Assembly: GCA_947463755.1 (NCBI GenBank)
Contig: CANHUK010000134.1
Span: 1 to 5,670 of the forward strand
Reading direction: 5' to 3'
DNA from: Chitinophagaceae bacterium
Lineage (GTDB): Bacteria; Bacteroidota; Bacteroidia; Chitinophagales; Chitinophagaceae
Length of the DNA: 5,670 nt
Made by a program: the position numbers and the translations under genes. Shown one piece after another: positions 1 to 5,670 of the stretch (position 1 is the first letter of the stretch; each line of letters opens with the position of its first letter). The notes under the pieces were generated by a model. It saw only the letters and a program-made list of their open reading frames with translations, had not been told where the DNA came from and ran no database searches.

Positions 1-1072
1 CCCAGGCGAGGAAGGCTTGTTCATCAGCCTGCTTCCGTTCGTAGATCCTGTATTTAAGCAGTTGTTTGGATTCGCCGTCGAAGAATTTCCAGTAATTGGC
101 AATTCCGGCATAAGAGGAAGCCAGTTTTAGTTTCACGGCCGGATCCTGGCGCATCTGTTCGAACATGTGTTTCAGGCGCATATCGCGCAGTTCTACGAGG
201 GCCGGGTTTTCGAAGTCCGTCTTTAGTTTGACCCCGAAGGAGGTCTCATAGCGGTTGGTGCCGCCCGGATATCCATAGGTCATGGCATAGTCGCCGTCTT
301 TCACGCCCTTGATCGATACGGGGAGAAAGTACCGGGGTTTGAGGGGTACGTTGGAGGGGGCATAATCAGCGGGTTTGCCGTCTTTACCGGCATACACGCG
401 GAAAACAGAGAAATCGCCCGTGTGACGGGGCCACTCCCAGTTATCCGTATCTCCACCATACTTGCCGATGCTTTCGGGTGGTGTACCGACCAGGCGCACG
501 TCTTTGTAGCGGTGATAGACAAATACGAGGAACTGGTTACCCTTAAACAGCACGTTGACCCTGGCTTCGATGTTATTGGAAGGATCGGAGTACTGCTGAT
601 TGATGACTGCGGACATTTCCGCGACTTTTTTTGCGCGATCTGCACCTGTCAGGCCTTCGGCAGCACTGTCGATGCGTTTGGTGACATCTTCGATGCGCAG
701 CAGGAATTGTACGCTCAGGCCGGCGGCAGGTATTTCATCCGCTTTGGTTTTAGCATAGAATCCGTCGCGCAGGTAGTTGTTCTGAACGGAACTGGCGGCA
801 GCAATGGCTCCATAACCGCAATGGTGGTTGGTAAAGATGAGACCCTCACCACTGACGATCTCGCCGGTGCAGCCTCCACCGAAGATGATGATGGCATCTT
901 TGATGGAAGATTTGTTGATGCTGTACAATTGTTCCTTACTGACTTTGAGTCCGCGCTTGACCATGTCGTTGTAGACCTGCTGCCCGAGGAGCATGGGTAG
1001 CCACATGCCTTCGTCTGCCATGACGGCCAGTCTGCAGACCATAAAGGCGATAATGATTGATAACTTCTTCAT
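1..1072 (-). CDS. S46-family dipeptidyl-peptidase (DPP7/DPP11 type), N-terminal half, runs off the window
   Basis: Secreted serine exopeptidase that removes dipeptides from the N-terminus of oligopeptides, in the periplasm or at the cell surface. 357 residues are visible, about half of the roughly 700 usual for the family; the C-terminal part, with the catalytic serine and the residue that sets DPP7 versus DPP11 specificity, is off the left edge. Seen: a signal peptide (residues 1-19, basic MKK then a hydrophobic core), a mature start DEGMWLP typical of the family, the chymotrypsin-like TNHHCG motif with the likely catalytic His84, and [11 protein letters not shown] with likely catalytic Asp220. 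Asn211 of that motif matches the residue that holds the substrate amino group in S46 structures. Two ATG codons are in tandem (1075 and 1072). I chose 1072 because it gives MKKLS and the same leader spacing as the divergent ybjQ gene. The substrate preference cannot be told from this half. Confidence 0.93.
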   Translation of the reverse strand, partial: MKKLSIIIAFMVCRLAVMADEGMWLPMLLGQQVYNDMVKRGLKVSKEQLYSINKSSIKDAIIIFGGGCTGEIVSGEGLIFTNHHCGYGAIAAASSVQNNYLRDGFYAKTKADEIPAAGLSVQFLLRIEDVTKRIDSAAEGLTGADRAKKVAEMSAVINQQYSDPSNNIEARVNVLFKGNQFLVFVYHRYKDVRLVGTPPESIGKYGGDTDNWEWPRHTGDFSVFRVYAGKDGKPADYAPSNVPLKPRYFLPVSIKGVKDGDYAMTYGYPGGTNRYETSFGVKLKTDFENPALVELRDMRLKHMFEQMRQDPAVKLKLASSYAGIANYWKFFDGESKQLLKYRIYERKQADEQAFLAW

Positions 1073-1092
1073 CATGCAACTTTTTTGATCTT

Positions 1093-1100
1093 CAAACCTA
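1093..1100 (-). promoter_or_regulatory. Candidate Bacteroidota -7 box for the S46 peptidase gene
   Basis: On the minus strand these bases read TAGGTTTG, a perfect match to the TAnnTTTG -7 element of Bacteroidota primary-sigma promoters. It lies 20 bases before the chosen ATG at 1072, which would leave a leader of roughly 15 bases. No TTTG -33 element is seen at the usual 19-21 base spacing, so the call rests on one short motif in an AT-rich stretch. Confidence 0.35.
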
Positions 1101-1111
1101 CTTTACATTCA

Positions 1112-1131
1112 CGAAAACATTGCTGTTTTCG
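1112..1131. promoter_or_regulatory. 8+8 bp palindrome, possible shared operator between peptidase and ybjQ
   Basis: CGAAAACA (1112-1119) and TGTTTTCG (1124-1131) are perfect reverse complements separated by TTGC. The site sits in the middle of the 96-base gap between the divergent start codons and is centred one base from the centre of the outer 12-bp repeat. It has no T-run on either side, so it does not look like a terminator. A dimeric regulator site controlling both genes is the simplest reading, but no regulator is identified. Confidence 0.45.
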
Positions 1132-1168
1132 ATCATCATCCATTCAAATCGATCAAAAAAGTCAACAA

Positions 1169-1489
1169 ATGATCACGACAACCACCAACAGCGTCGAAGG
1201 ACGGAGCATCCGTACCTATCTGGGCGTCATCAGTTCAGAAACCATCATCGGTGCAAACGTCTTCAAGGATATCCTCGGCGGACTCCGTGATTTTTTCGGT
1301 GGCAGGAGCGGCACCTATGAAAAAGTCATGGAAGAGGCAAAAGTTACGGCCCTGCGTGAGTTGGAGGACAAGGCGCGGGCCATGGGAGCCGATGCCATAG
1401 TGGGCATCGATCTCGATTTCGAGACCATCGGTGCCAATGGCAGCATGCTGATGGTCAGTGCATCCGGTACAGCGGTAAAACTGGCTTGA
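1169..1489 (+). CDS. ybjQ: YbjQ/UPF0145 family protein (putative heavy-metal-binding domain)
   Basis: A small cytoplasmic protein of 106 residues, matching the usual length of about 107. It aligns by eye over its whole length with E. coli YbjQ: GAN-x-F-x-D near residues 28-34, GGRSGTYEK at 44-52, a helical stretch at 53-71, [23 protein letters not shown] at about 71-93 in conserved order, and a closing VSASGTAVK. The family forms oligomers in solved structures and is labelled putative heavy-metal-binding; its true job is not established, and I see no cysteine or histidine cluster here to support metal binding. The frame is open upstream to 1085, but the start at 1169 fits the family length and follows an A-rich leader. 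It is divergent from the S46 peptidase gene and ends in its own terminator, so it is probably monocistronic. Confidence 0.92.
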   Translation: MITTTTNSVEGRSIRTYLGVISSETIIGANVFKDILGGLRDFFGGRSGTYEKVMEEAKVTALRELEDKARAMGADAIVGIDLDFETIGANGSMLMVSASGTAVKLA

Positions 1490-1537
1490 CCTTTTGGATC
1501 TCTTCAGCTTCCTGTCCATGCAGCATGAGTAATTTTT

Positions 1538-1587
1538 CCGGGCCTTGTCTATCCCATCAAGCGGGGGACAAAGGCCCGGTTTTTTTT
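1538..1587 (+). terminator. Intrinsic terminator of ybjQ
   Basis: A GC-rich stem, CCGGGCCTTGTC at 1538-1549 pairing with GACAAAGGCCCGG at 1567-1579 (one bulged A), closes a 17-base loop and is followed by eight T at 1580-1587. It lies 48 bases after the ybjQ stop codon. The T-run exists on the plus strand only: on the minus strand the hairpin is preceded by A8 and followed by AAAAATT. It should therefore stop ybjQ transcription but is not a classical terminator for the convergent patatin gene, whose stop codon lies three bases beyond the T-run. Confidence 0.85.
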
Positions 1588-1590
1588 ACT

Positions 1591-3843
1591 TCAACGACTG
1601 ACCTGCGTCGAGCCGAGGACCGTATTCATGTATTTTGTAAGATCCTTGAGGGTGGAATCTGATGCTATGCGTTCGTCCATCCTCTTCAAATTTTCGCGGG
1701 AAATTGCCCAGTTCATCGGAAAGTTCTCTTGTTCACCCGGGCGGTAGAGGTTGAATCGTGTGTAGCCTGCTGCACCGCCCGGCATGGTCTTCAGAAATCG
1801 GATCAGTCGCAAATTATTGACATATGTCTGTGATGCGTAGGCGCCGAGCAGGGTCTTGACGGGGGCGAACAGGTCATTCACGACGGGGTGGACCTTATCG
1901 ACACCGCGTTCCTCCAATGGAGCATTTGTAGCATGCAGGACATGGAACCTGATCTTGGAAAGCCAGTGATCCGGGGATAACCTGACGCTGTCATCGATGA
2001 TCCTTTTAAGTTCGATGAGGGTTTCGTGCACCACACCGGCACCGGAGTTATCAAAGTATCCCCCATCCACGAAGTAGTTGTCTTCCAGGCGTCCGGCCGG
2101 ACTGATGTATGGGAATCTTGCACCGAGGACGACGGCGGTGCTCACCCTGATATCTTCGTGGGTCGGCAGGGTGGACAGCACATCGAGGCGTTTTCCAAAG
2201 ACGGAATCGTTCAATTTGATGTTGCTGATGACGGCCGGCCGGCCATCCTGCATGCGTGTGGTGTTGATGAAGAGAATGGGTAGTGCACCGGATCCGGCAG
2301 GACAGAGTCCGGATAAGGGTCCGGACATCCGTTCCGCTATCGGGTTGTCTACCGGCACATGTTCCATTGCTTGTTCAAGCGCTGCGGCGCGGTCGTAGAT
2401 CACATCCAGCGGGAACAAGGGTTTCAGCAGGTCCGGTCCGAGTAGTCTGGCCATGGTATGGCTGAGGAAATCTTGTGAAAGATATTCCCTGCACTGCTTT
2501 TCGATGGCCCGGTATCCCGTATCTCCGTTCTTTTGCGTCAGGGTTGCGAAGAATGCGACATTTCCGAGACTCCCACCGGATGTACCTGAAAGGCAGAGCA
2601 GCTGATCGGAGAAACGTCCGTTGGTTTGTGCCTCCAGTTTTGACCACACTCCGGCGGCCCAGTAAGCGGATCGTGAGGCGCCGCCGTCGGCCAGCAACAG
2701 GAACACCGGGTATTCCTTCACTGCTGTATCGGTGATCTCTGTCTTCCTTGAGGCTATCCAGTTTTTGAACCAGCCCTGCAGATCTGGCCGGTTTGCGTAA
2801 TTGTTACCGGCAGACGGTTCGGGCGGCCATGTCCGTCGTACATTGTGAGGTTCGAACATCGAACCGATTAGGAAAGTGGCGCCAATGAAGAGCACATGCA
2901 GGTTGATGCGCGTCTTCACCGAGTAAAGTGATATCAGGTTTCCGACACCGAGCAGGACGCCGAGTGCCAGCATCACGATGGGCAATGTACTGATCACTCT
3001 GGCTGTTGGCAGGTGGAAGATGGCCATCAACCAGATACTGATGGATACGAATGCTACGATGTTGAAGATGCGGAAGATCGCGATCTCGTCGCGCAGGATC
3101 CTTTCATTGTAGGTATTGGTTCGCTGATCCTGTGGGTTTGACAGGATGTATCGCAGCCATCGATAGCTCCTGCCGGACATTTCAGGCGTTGCATCTCCCC
3201 GCATCAATTCAGCCTCTCTGATCTTTCTGCGCGTCACGACCAGGAATAGCAACGATGCCTGGAGGAAGGGCAGCGTCAGGATATAGGTCACCTGTTCGTT
3301 TCTGATGGCTGCGATGCTGAAAAAAACCATCGTACAGAAGATGGCCATATTTCTGAATGCGATCAATTTCTTTTCCGGGAACTTATCCCGGATTTGTTCA
3401 AATTGTCCGGCCGCTACGCTGTATGTGAGGATCTGCAGTGCGATCCAGATCCATCGTCCGGTGTGTCCCCATTGCAGGGATGGAAGTGCGAGGAGTGCGA
3501 AGCCGACGACCGTAAAGCATGCGAATCCGAGGATCCTGGGTGCGTGAAAGAGCCCGGCCGGCCATTCGCGGAATAGGTCGTCCTGATTATAAGCGATCAA
3601 CCTGGAGGAATACCATGTGACGGTTGACCAAAACACGAGGCTTGTCATGAAAAAGAACCCACGCCATTCAGATTCGAGCGTGATCTGTATCACATCACGT
3701 CCTTGAATGAACCCAGCCATCAGGATGCCCGTGCCGGCCACCACGATGATACCCGGCAGGAAAATCCTGCACAGCCTCAGTAGCAATGCCATCCATCTCA
3801 GGCCGGCGATGATGGCAGTGTGTGCAGAAGGGCCTTTGTTCAT
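1591..3843 (-). CDS. Membrane-anchored patatin-like phospholipase
   Basis: A 750-residue protein with two parts. Residues 1-330 are largely hydrophobic, with about eight or nine possible membrane helices (near 26-46, 62-82, 102-121, 130-147, 163-181, 185-204, 257-276, 283-305, 313-329) and a basic loop at about 205-250. Residues 375-750 carry a patatin (Ser-Asp dyad) hydrolase: a glycine-rich oxyanion motif ADGGASRSAYW at 385-395, the nucleophile elbow GTSGG with Ser422, and DGG with Asp593 in FVDGGYFDNSG. Patatin enzymes cleave acyl esters of lipids; the substrate here is unknown. The dyad appears intact, so I expect an active enzyme held at the inner membrane. It follows obg on the same strand after 73 bases and may share its transcript. 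No Shine-Dalgarno sequence is seen before the ATG. I know of no gene symbol. Confidence 0.9.
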   Translation of the reverse strand: MNKGPSAHTAIIAGLRWMALLLRLCRIFLPGIIVVAGTGILMAGFIQGRDVIQITLESEWRGFFFMTSLVFWSTVTWYSSRLIAYNQDDLFREWPAGLFHAPRILGFACFTVVGFALLALPSLQWGHTGRWIWIALQILTYSVAAGQFEQIRDKFPEKKLIAFRNMAIFCTMVFFSIAAIRNEQVTYILTLPFLQASLLFLVVTRRKIREAELMRGDATPEMSGRSYRWLRYILSNPQDQRTNTYNERILRDEIAIFRIFNIVAFVSISIWLMAIFHLPTARVISTLPIVMLALGVLLGVGNLISLYSVKTRINLHVLFIGATFLIGSMFEPHNVRRTWPPEPSAGNNYANRPDLQGWFKNWIASRKTEITDTAVKEYPVFLLLADGGASRSAYWAAGVWSKLEAQTNGRFSDQLLCLSGTSGGSLGNVAFFATLTQKNGDTGYRAIEKQCREYLSQDFLSHTMARLLGPDLLKPLFPLDVIYDRAAALEQAMEHVPVDNPIAERMSGPLSGLCPAGSGALPILFINTTRMQDGRPAVISNIKLNDSVFGKRLDVLSTLPTHEDIRVSTAVVLGARFPYISPAGRLEDNYFVDGGYFDNSGAGVVHETLIELKRIIDDSVRLSPDHWLSKIRFHVLHATNAPLEERGVDKVHPVVNDLFAPVKTLLGAYASQTYVNNLRLIRFLKTMPGGAAGYTRFNLYRPGEQENFPMNWAISRENLKRMDERIASDSTLKDLTKYMNTVLGSTQVSR

Positions 3844-3916
3844 GAGGAGCTACAGGGGAGTGTCCTTAAAAGGTACGAACAAAAGCGCATTAGCCCATGG
3901 ATGTGACTTGGTCCTG

Positions 3917-4921
3917 TTATTCAATTACGCCTTCCTGAAGGGTTTTCCAGAGGATGTCCTTCAGCTCCTGGAGTCCTTCGCCGGATTGTGATGATATGAA
4001 TGTGTGTGGTATATCCGCCGGCAATTCTGCCGCGATGGCTTCTTTGAGTTCGCCATCGAGCAGGTCTGATTTGCTGATGGCGATGATGAACGCTTTATCC
4101 ATCAGTGTTTCGTCATAACTCTCGAGTTCGTGGCAAAGGATATCCCATTCCTTACCATGATCTTTACTGTCTGCGGGTATGACGAACAGGAGGACGGGAT
4201 TGCGCTCAATATGTCTGAGGAACCGATGGCCAAGTCCTTTGCCTTCGGCAGCACCTTCGATGATGCCGGGTAGATCTGCCACGCAAAACGATTTGCCATC
4301 CCGGTATGCTACGATGCCAAGTTGCGGTGTAAGGGTGGTGAAGGCGTAGTCTGCGATCTTCGGTTTGGCGGCGGTGATGCGTGAAAGCAGGGTTGATTTG
4401 CCTGCATTGGGAAATCCAACCAGTCCCACATCTGCGAGGACCTTCAGTTCGAGTACTTTCCATCCCTCGAGGCCGGGTTCTCCGGGTTGAGCATAGTCTG
4501 GTGCCTGGTTTGTAGGTGTGGCGAAATTCTTATTTCCCAATCCTCCGCGGCCTCCTTTGATCCAGACGACTTCCTGGCCATCTTCGAGAATTTCCACTTC
4601 CTGCAGTCCGGTTTCTTCGTCGAAACCAACGGTGCCCAATGGCACTTCCAGTATCACATCATCTCCGTCCTTTCCGGTGCAGTTATTTTTATCTCCTCCC
4701 TGTCCGTTCTGTGCGTGCACGTTCTTATAGTAGCGCATGTGCAGGAGGGTCCAGAGATTGCGGTTGCCTCTCAGGATGATGTGACCGCCCCGGCCTCCGT
4801 CGCCACCATCTGGACCTGCCATCGGATTGAACTTGGTGCGCATGAAATGTCGGCTGCCTGCGCCACCGTGTCCGCTGCGGCAGAAGATGCGGATCTGATC
4901 GACGAAATTTGATTTGTCCAT
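3917..4921 (-). CDS. obg: GTPase Obg (ribosome assembly, 50S-associated)
   Basis: Conserved GTPase that binds the large ribosomal subunit during assembly and links growth to guanine nucleotide levels. The 334 residues comprise the glycine-rich Obg fold (about 4-160, including [11 protein letters not shown] at 36-46 and GGRGGLGN at 123-130) and the G domain: P-loop GFPNAGKST at 169-177, switch [13 protein letters not shown] at 191-202, DLPGI at 216-220, G4 as SKSD at 283-286 in place of NKxD, and G5 SSQSGEGL at 310-317. It stops just after the G domain, so the OCT domain of many Firmicute and proteobacterial Obg proteins is absent; this short form is usual in Bacteroidota as far as I recall. 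The ATG at 4921 gives the standard [10 protein letters not shown] start. It begins 33 bases after the tetR stop codon. Confidence 0.97.
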   Translation of the reverse strand: MDKSNFVDQIRIFCRSGHGGAGSRHFMRTKFNPMAGPDGGDGGRGGHIILRGNRNLWTLLHMRYYKNVHAQNGQGGDKNNCTGKDGDDVILEVPLGTVGFDEETGLQEVEILEDGQEVVWIKGGRGGLGNKNFATPTNQAPDYAQPGEPGLEGWKVLELKVLADVGLVGFPNAGKSTLLSRITAAKPKIADYAFTTLTPQLGIVAYRDGKSFCVADLPGIIEGAAEGKGLGHRFLRHIERNPVLLFVIPADSKDHGKEWDILCHELESYDETLMDKAFIIAISKSDLLDGELKEAIAAELPADIPHTFISSQSGEGLQELKDILWKTLQEGVIE

Positions 4922-4954
4922 TGGGGGTGCAAGTTACGACTTCGGTGCGAAGGC

Positions 4955-5569
4955 TTAACTGCGATGGTAGGATGGTATGGGCAGCAGCCCTCTGATGATG
5001 ACATCCACGAGTCCGTCCTCGAGGTCTGTGGCCGATACTTCCTGCTGTTTCCGGTGCCAGAATTCGATCCCCCGAACGGTGCTCATGATGGTAAGCATGA
5101 TGGGATAGGGCTCCGCCCGTCTGATATGCCCGTGGTCCATGCCCTGTATGATGATGTGTTCGATCCGTTTCATGTAACGTCGGCGTTCCTGCATGAATTC
5201 CGTCAGCCAGGGCTCTTCCAGGTATTTGCCTTCATGGGTCGCCACCAGCACTTCATCGAGCCTGTTGATCCAGGCACGGATGTGAAAACGGAGGACGGCT
5301 TCAAGTTTTTCCAGTGCCAGTGCTGAGTTGCGCTGTTCCTGCTCTTCGAGTTGCCGGCTAAAATCTCCGGCCATCCGGAAGCAGCATTGCTGCAGCAGTT
5401 CCGATTTCGAGCGGATGTGATTGTACAGGCTTGCAGCTTCCACACCTACTTCGAGGGCGATGTCGCGCATGCCTGTAGCGTTATATCCTTTTTCTCTGAA
5501 GAGACGAGTCGCCACCCGGTAGATTTCCTCTTTGCGGATATTCATCTTTTGGTTGGCTGATCTGTTCAT
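4955..5569 (-). CDS. TetR/AcrR-family transcriptional repressor
   Basis: A 204-residue DNA-binding regulator of normal TetR length. The N-terminal helix-turn-helix domain spans about residues 12-58: IYRVATRLFREKGYNATGMRDIA, then EVGVEAASLYNHIRSKSELL with the recognition helix around 41-50. The rest is a helical ligand-binding and dimerisation domain with no obvious ligand motif. The sequence reminds me of TetR proteins that sense acyl-CoA compounds (KstR2/PaaR-like, some beside phenylacetate genes), but this is only an impression. Start choice: ATG at 5569, with an alternative at 5545 (MNIRKEE) that has an A-rich CAAAAG just before it and would still keep the whole HTH. A 7+7 bp inverted repeat lies 10 bases upstream, suggesting autoregulation. 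Obg follows 33 bases downstream on the same strand. Confidence 0.93.
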   Translation of the reverse strand: MNRSANQKMNIRKEEIYRVATRLFREKGYNATGMRDIALEVGVEAASLYNHIRSKSELLQQCCFRMAGDFSRQLEEQEQRNSALALEKLEAVLRFHIRAWINRLDEVLVATHEGKYLEEPWLTEFMQERRRYMKRIEHIIIQGMDHGHIRRAEPYPIMLTIMSTVRGIEFWHRKQQEVSATDLEDGLVDVIIRGLLPIPSYHRS

Positions 5570-5579
5570 GCAGATGTCG

Positions 5580-5604
5580 GGTTAGTTACCTGATAATACT
5601 AACC
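5580..5604. promoter_or_regulatory. Putative TetR operator (7+7 bp inverted repeat)
   Basis: GGTTAGT (5580-5586) and ACTAACC (5598-5604) are perfect reverse complements with an 11-base spacer, a span of 25 bases that suits TetR dimers. It lies immediately upstream of the tetR start codon, where autoregulatory operators are usually found, and could also control a gene reading rightward out of the window. Binding is inferred from position and symmetry only. Confidence 0.55.
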
Positions 5605-5617
5605 ACTGTTCGGCGAT

Positions 5618-5625
5618 CAAGCCTA
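5618..5625 (-). promoter_or_regulatory. Weak candidate -7 box for tetR
   Basis: On the minus strand these bases read TAGGCTTG, one mismatch from TAnnTTTG. Transcription would begin close to 5612, just upstream of the putative operator, a layout in which repressor binding would block the promoter. The -33 side shows only TTTA at a slightly long spacing, so support is thin. Confidence 0.25.
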
Positions 5626-5644
5626 CATTGTAGAGTTTATCTAC
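5623..5644. repeat. Two overlapping short inverted repeats sharing a GTAG arm
   Basis: CTACA-T-TGTAG (5623-5633) is a perfect odd palindrome, and GTAGA-GTTTA-TCTAC (5630-5644) is a perfect 5-bp stem that reuses part of its right arm. They lie in the 101-base gene-free right end of the window, next to the putative tetR operator. They could be an extra regulator site or chance structure in AT-rich DNA; the remaining bases to 5670 show nothing else I can support. Confidence 0.25.
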
Positions 5645-5670
5645 CCATAAAATGCATAAAAATTGAACAA

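Larger units (their letters stand above)
1079..1162. repeat. 12-bp perfect inverted repeat framing the divergent intergenic region
   Basis: The arms are ACTTTTTTGATC at 1079-1090 and GATCAAAAAAGT at 1151-1162, exact reverse complements 60 bases apart. Read from each gene, the same box GATCAAAAAAGT precedes the start codon. It ends 6 bases before the ybjQ ATG at 1169 and 6 bases before the second peptidase ATG at 1072. The run of A fits the A-rich leaders that often stand in for Shine-Dalgarno sequences in Bacteroidota, so the box may be a ribosome-loading leader, a pair of protein sites, or both. The symmetry itself is directly seen; the function is inferred. Confidence 0.6.

Noticed and set aside
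422..1000. A 192-residue plus-strand open frame antisense to the S46 peptidase gene
   Set aside because: It lies wholly within the peptidase coding region, whose minus-strand frame shows the signal peptide, TNHHCG and WPRHTGDF motifs. The antisense frame shows no recognisable domain and has no leader of its own.
1000..1072. The peptidase as a lipoprotein with acylated Cys13
   Set aside because: The residues before the cysteine read FMV-C, which lacks a small residue at -1, and the family-typical mature start DEGMW lies further on, which fits ordinary signal peptidase cleavage.
1085..1168. A 28-residue N-terminal extension of the ybjQ product
   Set aside because: YbjQ proteins are about 107 residues and begin where the ATG at 1169 begins; the extension is cysteine- and serine-rich without similarity and would run through the palindromic regulatory region.
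1517..1527. Odd palindrome CATGC-A-GCATG after ybjQ
   Set aside because: It is short, cannot form a hairpin with a one-base loop, and lies between a stop codon and a clear terminator with no gene start nearby.
1591..3843. Patatin as a CBASS (CapV-like) antiviral effector
   Set aside because: There is no cGAS/DncV-like nucleotidyltransferase nearby, and the neighbours are the housekeeping gene obg and the unrelated ybjQ. The large membrane half is also unlike CapV.
4487..4912. A 141-residue plus-strand open frame opposite obg
   Set aside because: It is a shadow of the obg coding region, whose GTPase motifs are unmistakable on the minus strand.
4940..4952. Small hairpin CTTCG-GTG-CGAAG between tetR and obg
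   Set aside because: The stem is only 5 bp with a 3-base loop and no T-run, too weak to call a terminator; it may be chance or a minor transcript structure.

Overview
The window looks like chromosomal DNA from a member of the Bacteroidota. I infer this from an S46-family dipeptidyl-peptidase, a short Obg GTPase without the C-terminal OCT extension and with an SKSD G4 motif, A-rich rather than GGAGG-type leaders, and one perfect TAnnTTTG -7 box. The Obg protein reads most like those of the Chitinophagaceae/Sphingobacteriia side of the phylum, but that is from memory of the family and not from a search. Base composition appears moderate throughout, and no segment stands out as foreign.

Layout from left to right. 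(1) Bases 1-1072, minus strand: the N-terminal half of a secreted S46 dipeptidyl-peptidase (DPP7/DPP11 type), cut by the window edge. (2) Bases 1073-1168: a compact divergent intergenic region with two nearly concentric perfect inverted repeats. (3) Bases 1169-1489, plus strand: a complete YbjQ/UPF0145 protein, followed by a strong intrinsic terminator at 1538-1587. (4) Bases 1591-3843, minus strand: a 750-residue patatin-like phospholipase with a long multi-pass membrane N-terminal half. (5) Bases 3917-4921, minus strand: the ribosome-assembly GTPase Obg. (6) Bases 4955-5569, minus strand: a TetR-family repressor. (7) Bases 5570-5670: an intergenic region with a 7+7 bp inverted repeat that is a good candidate operator for the TetR protein. 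No coding sequence begins in it within the window.

The three minus-strand genes lie in the order tetR - obg - patatin with gaps of 33 and 73 bases. They may be transcribed together, which would place an essential GTPase and a membrane lipid hydrolase downstream of a ligand-responsive repressor. The peptidase and ybjQ genes form a divergent pair with mirror-image leaders. I found no rRNA, tRNA, CRISPR array, insertion sequence or defence system. All five protein genes belong to recognisable families, so I do not claim a new system. The points that best repay a second look are the nested palindromes between the peptidase and ybjQ, the putative tetR operator, and the tetR-obg-patatin linkage.
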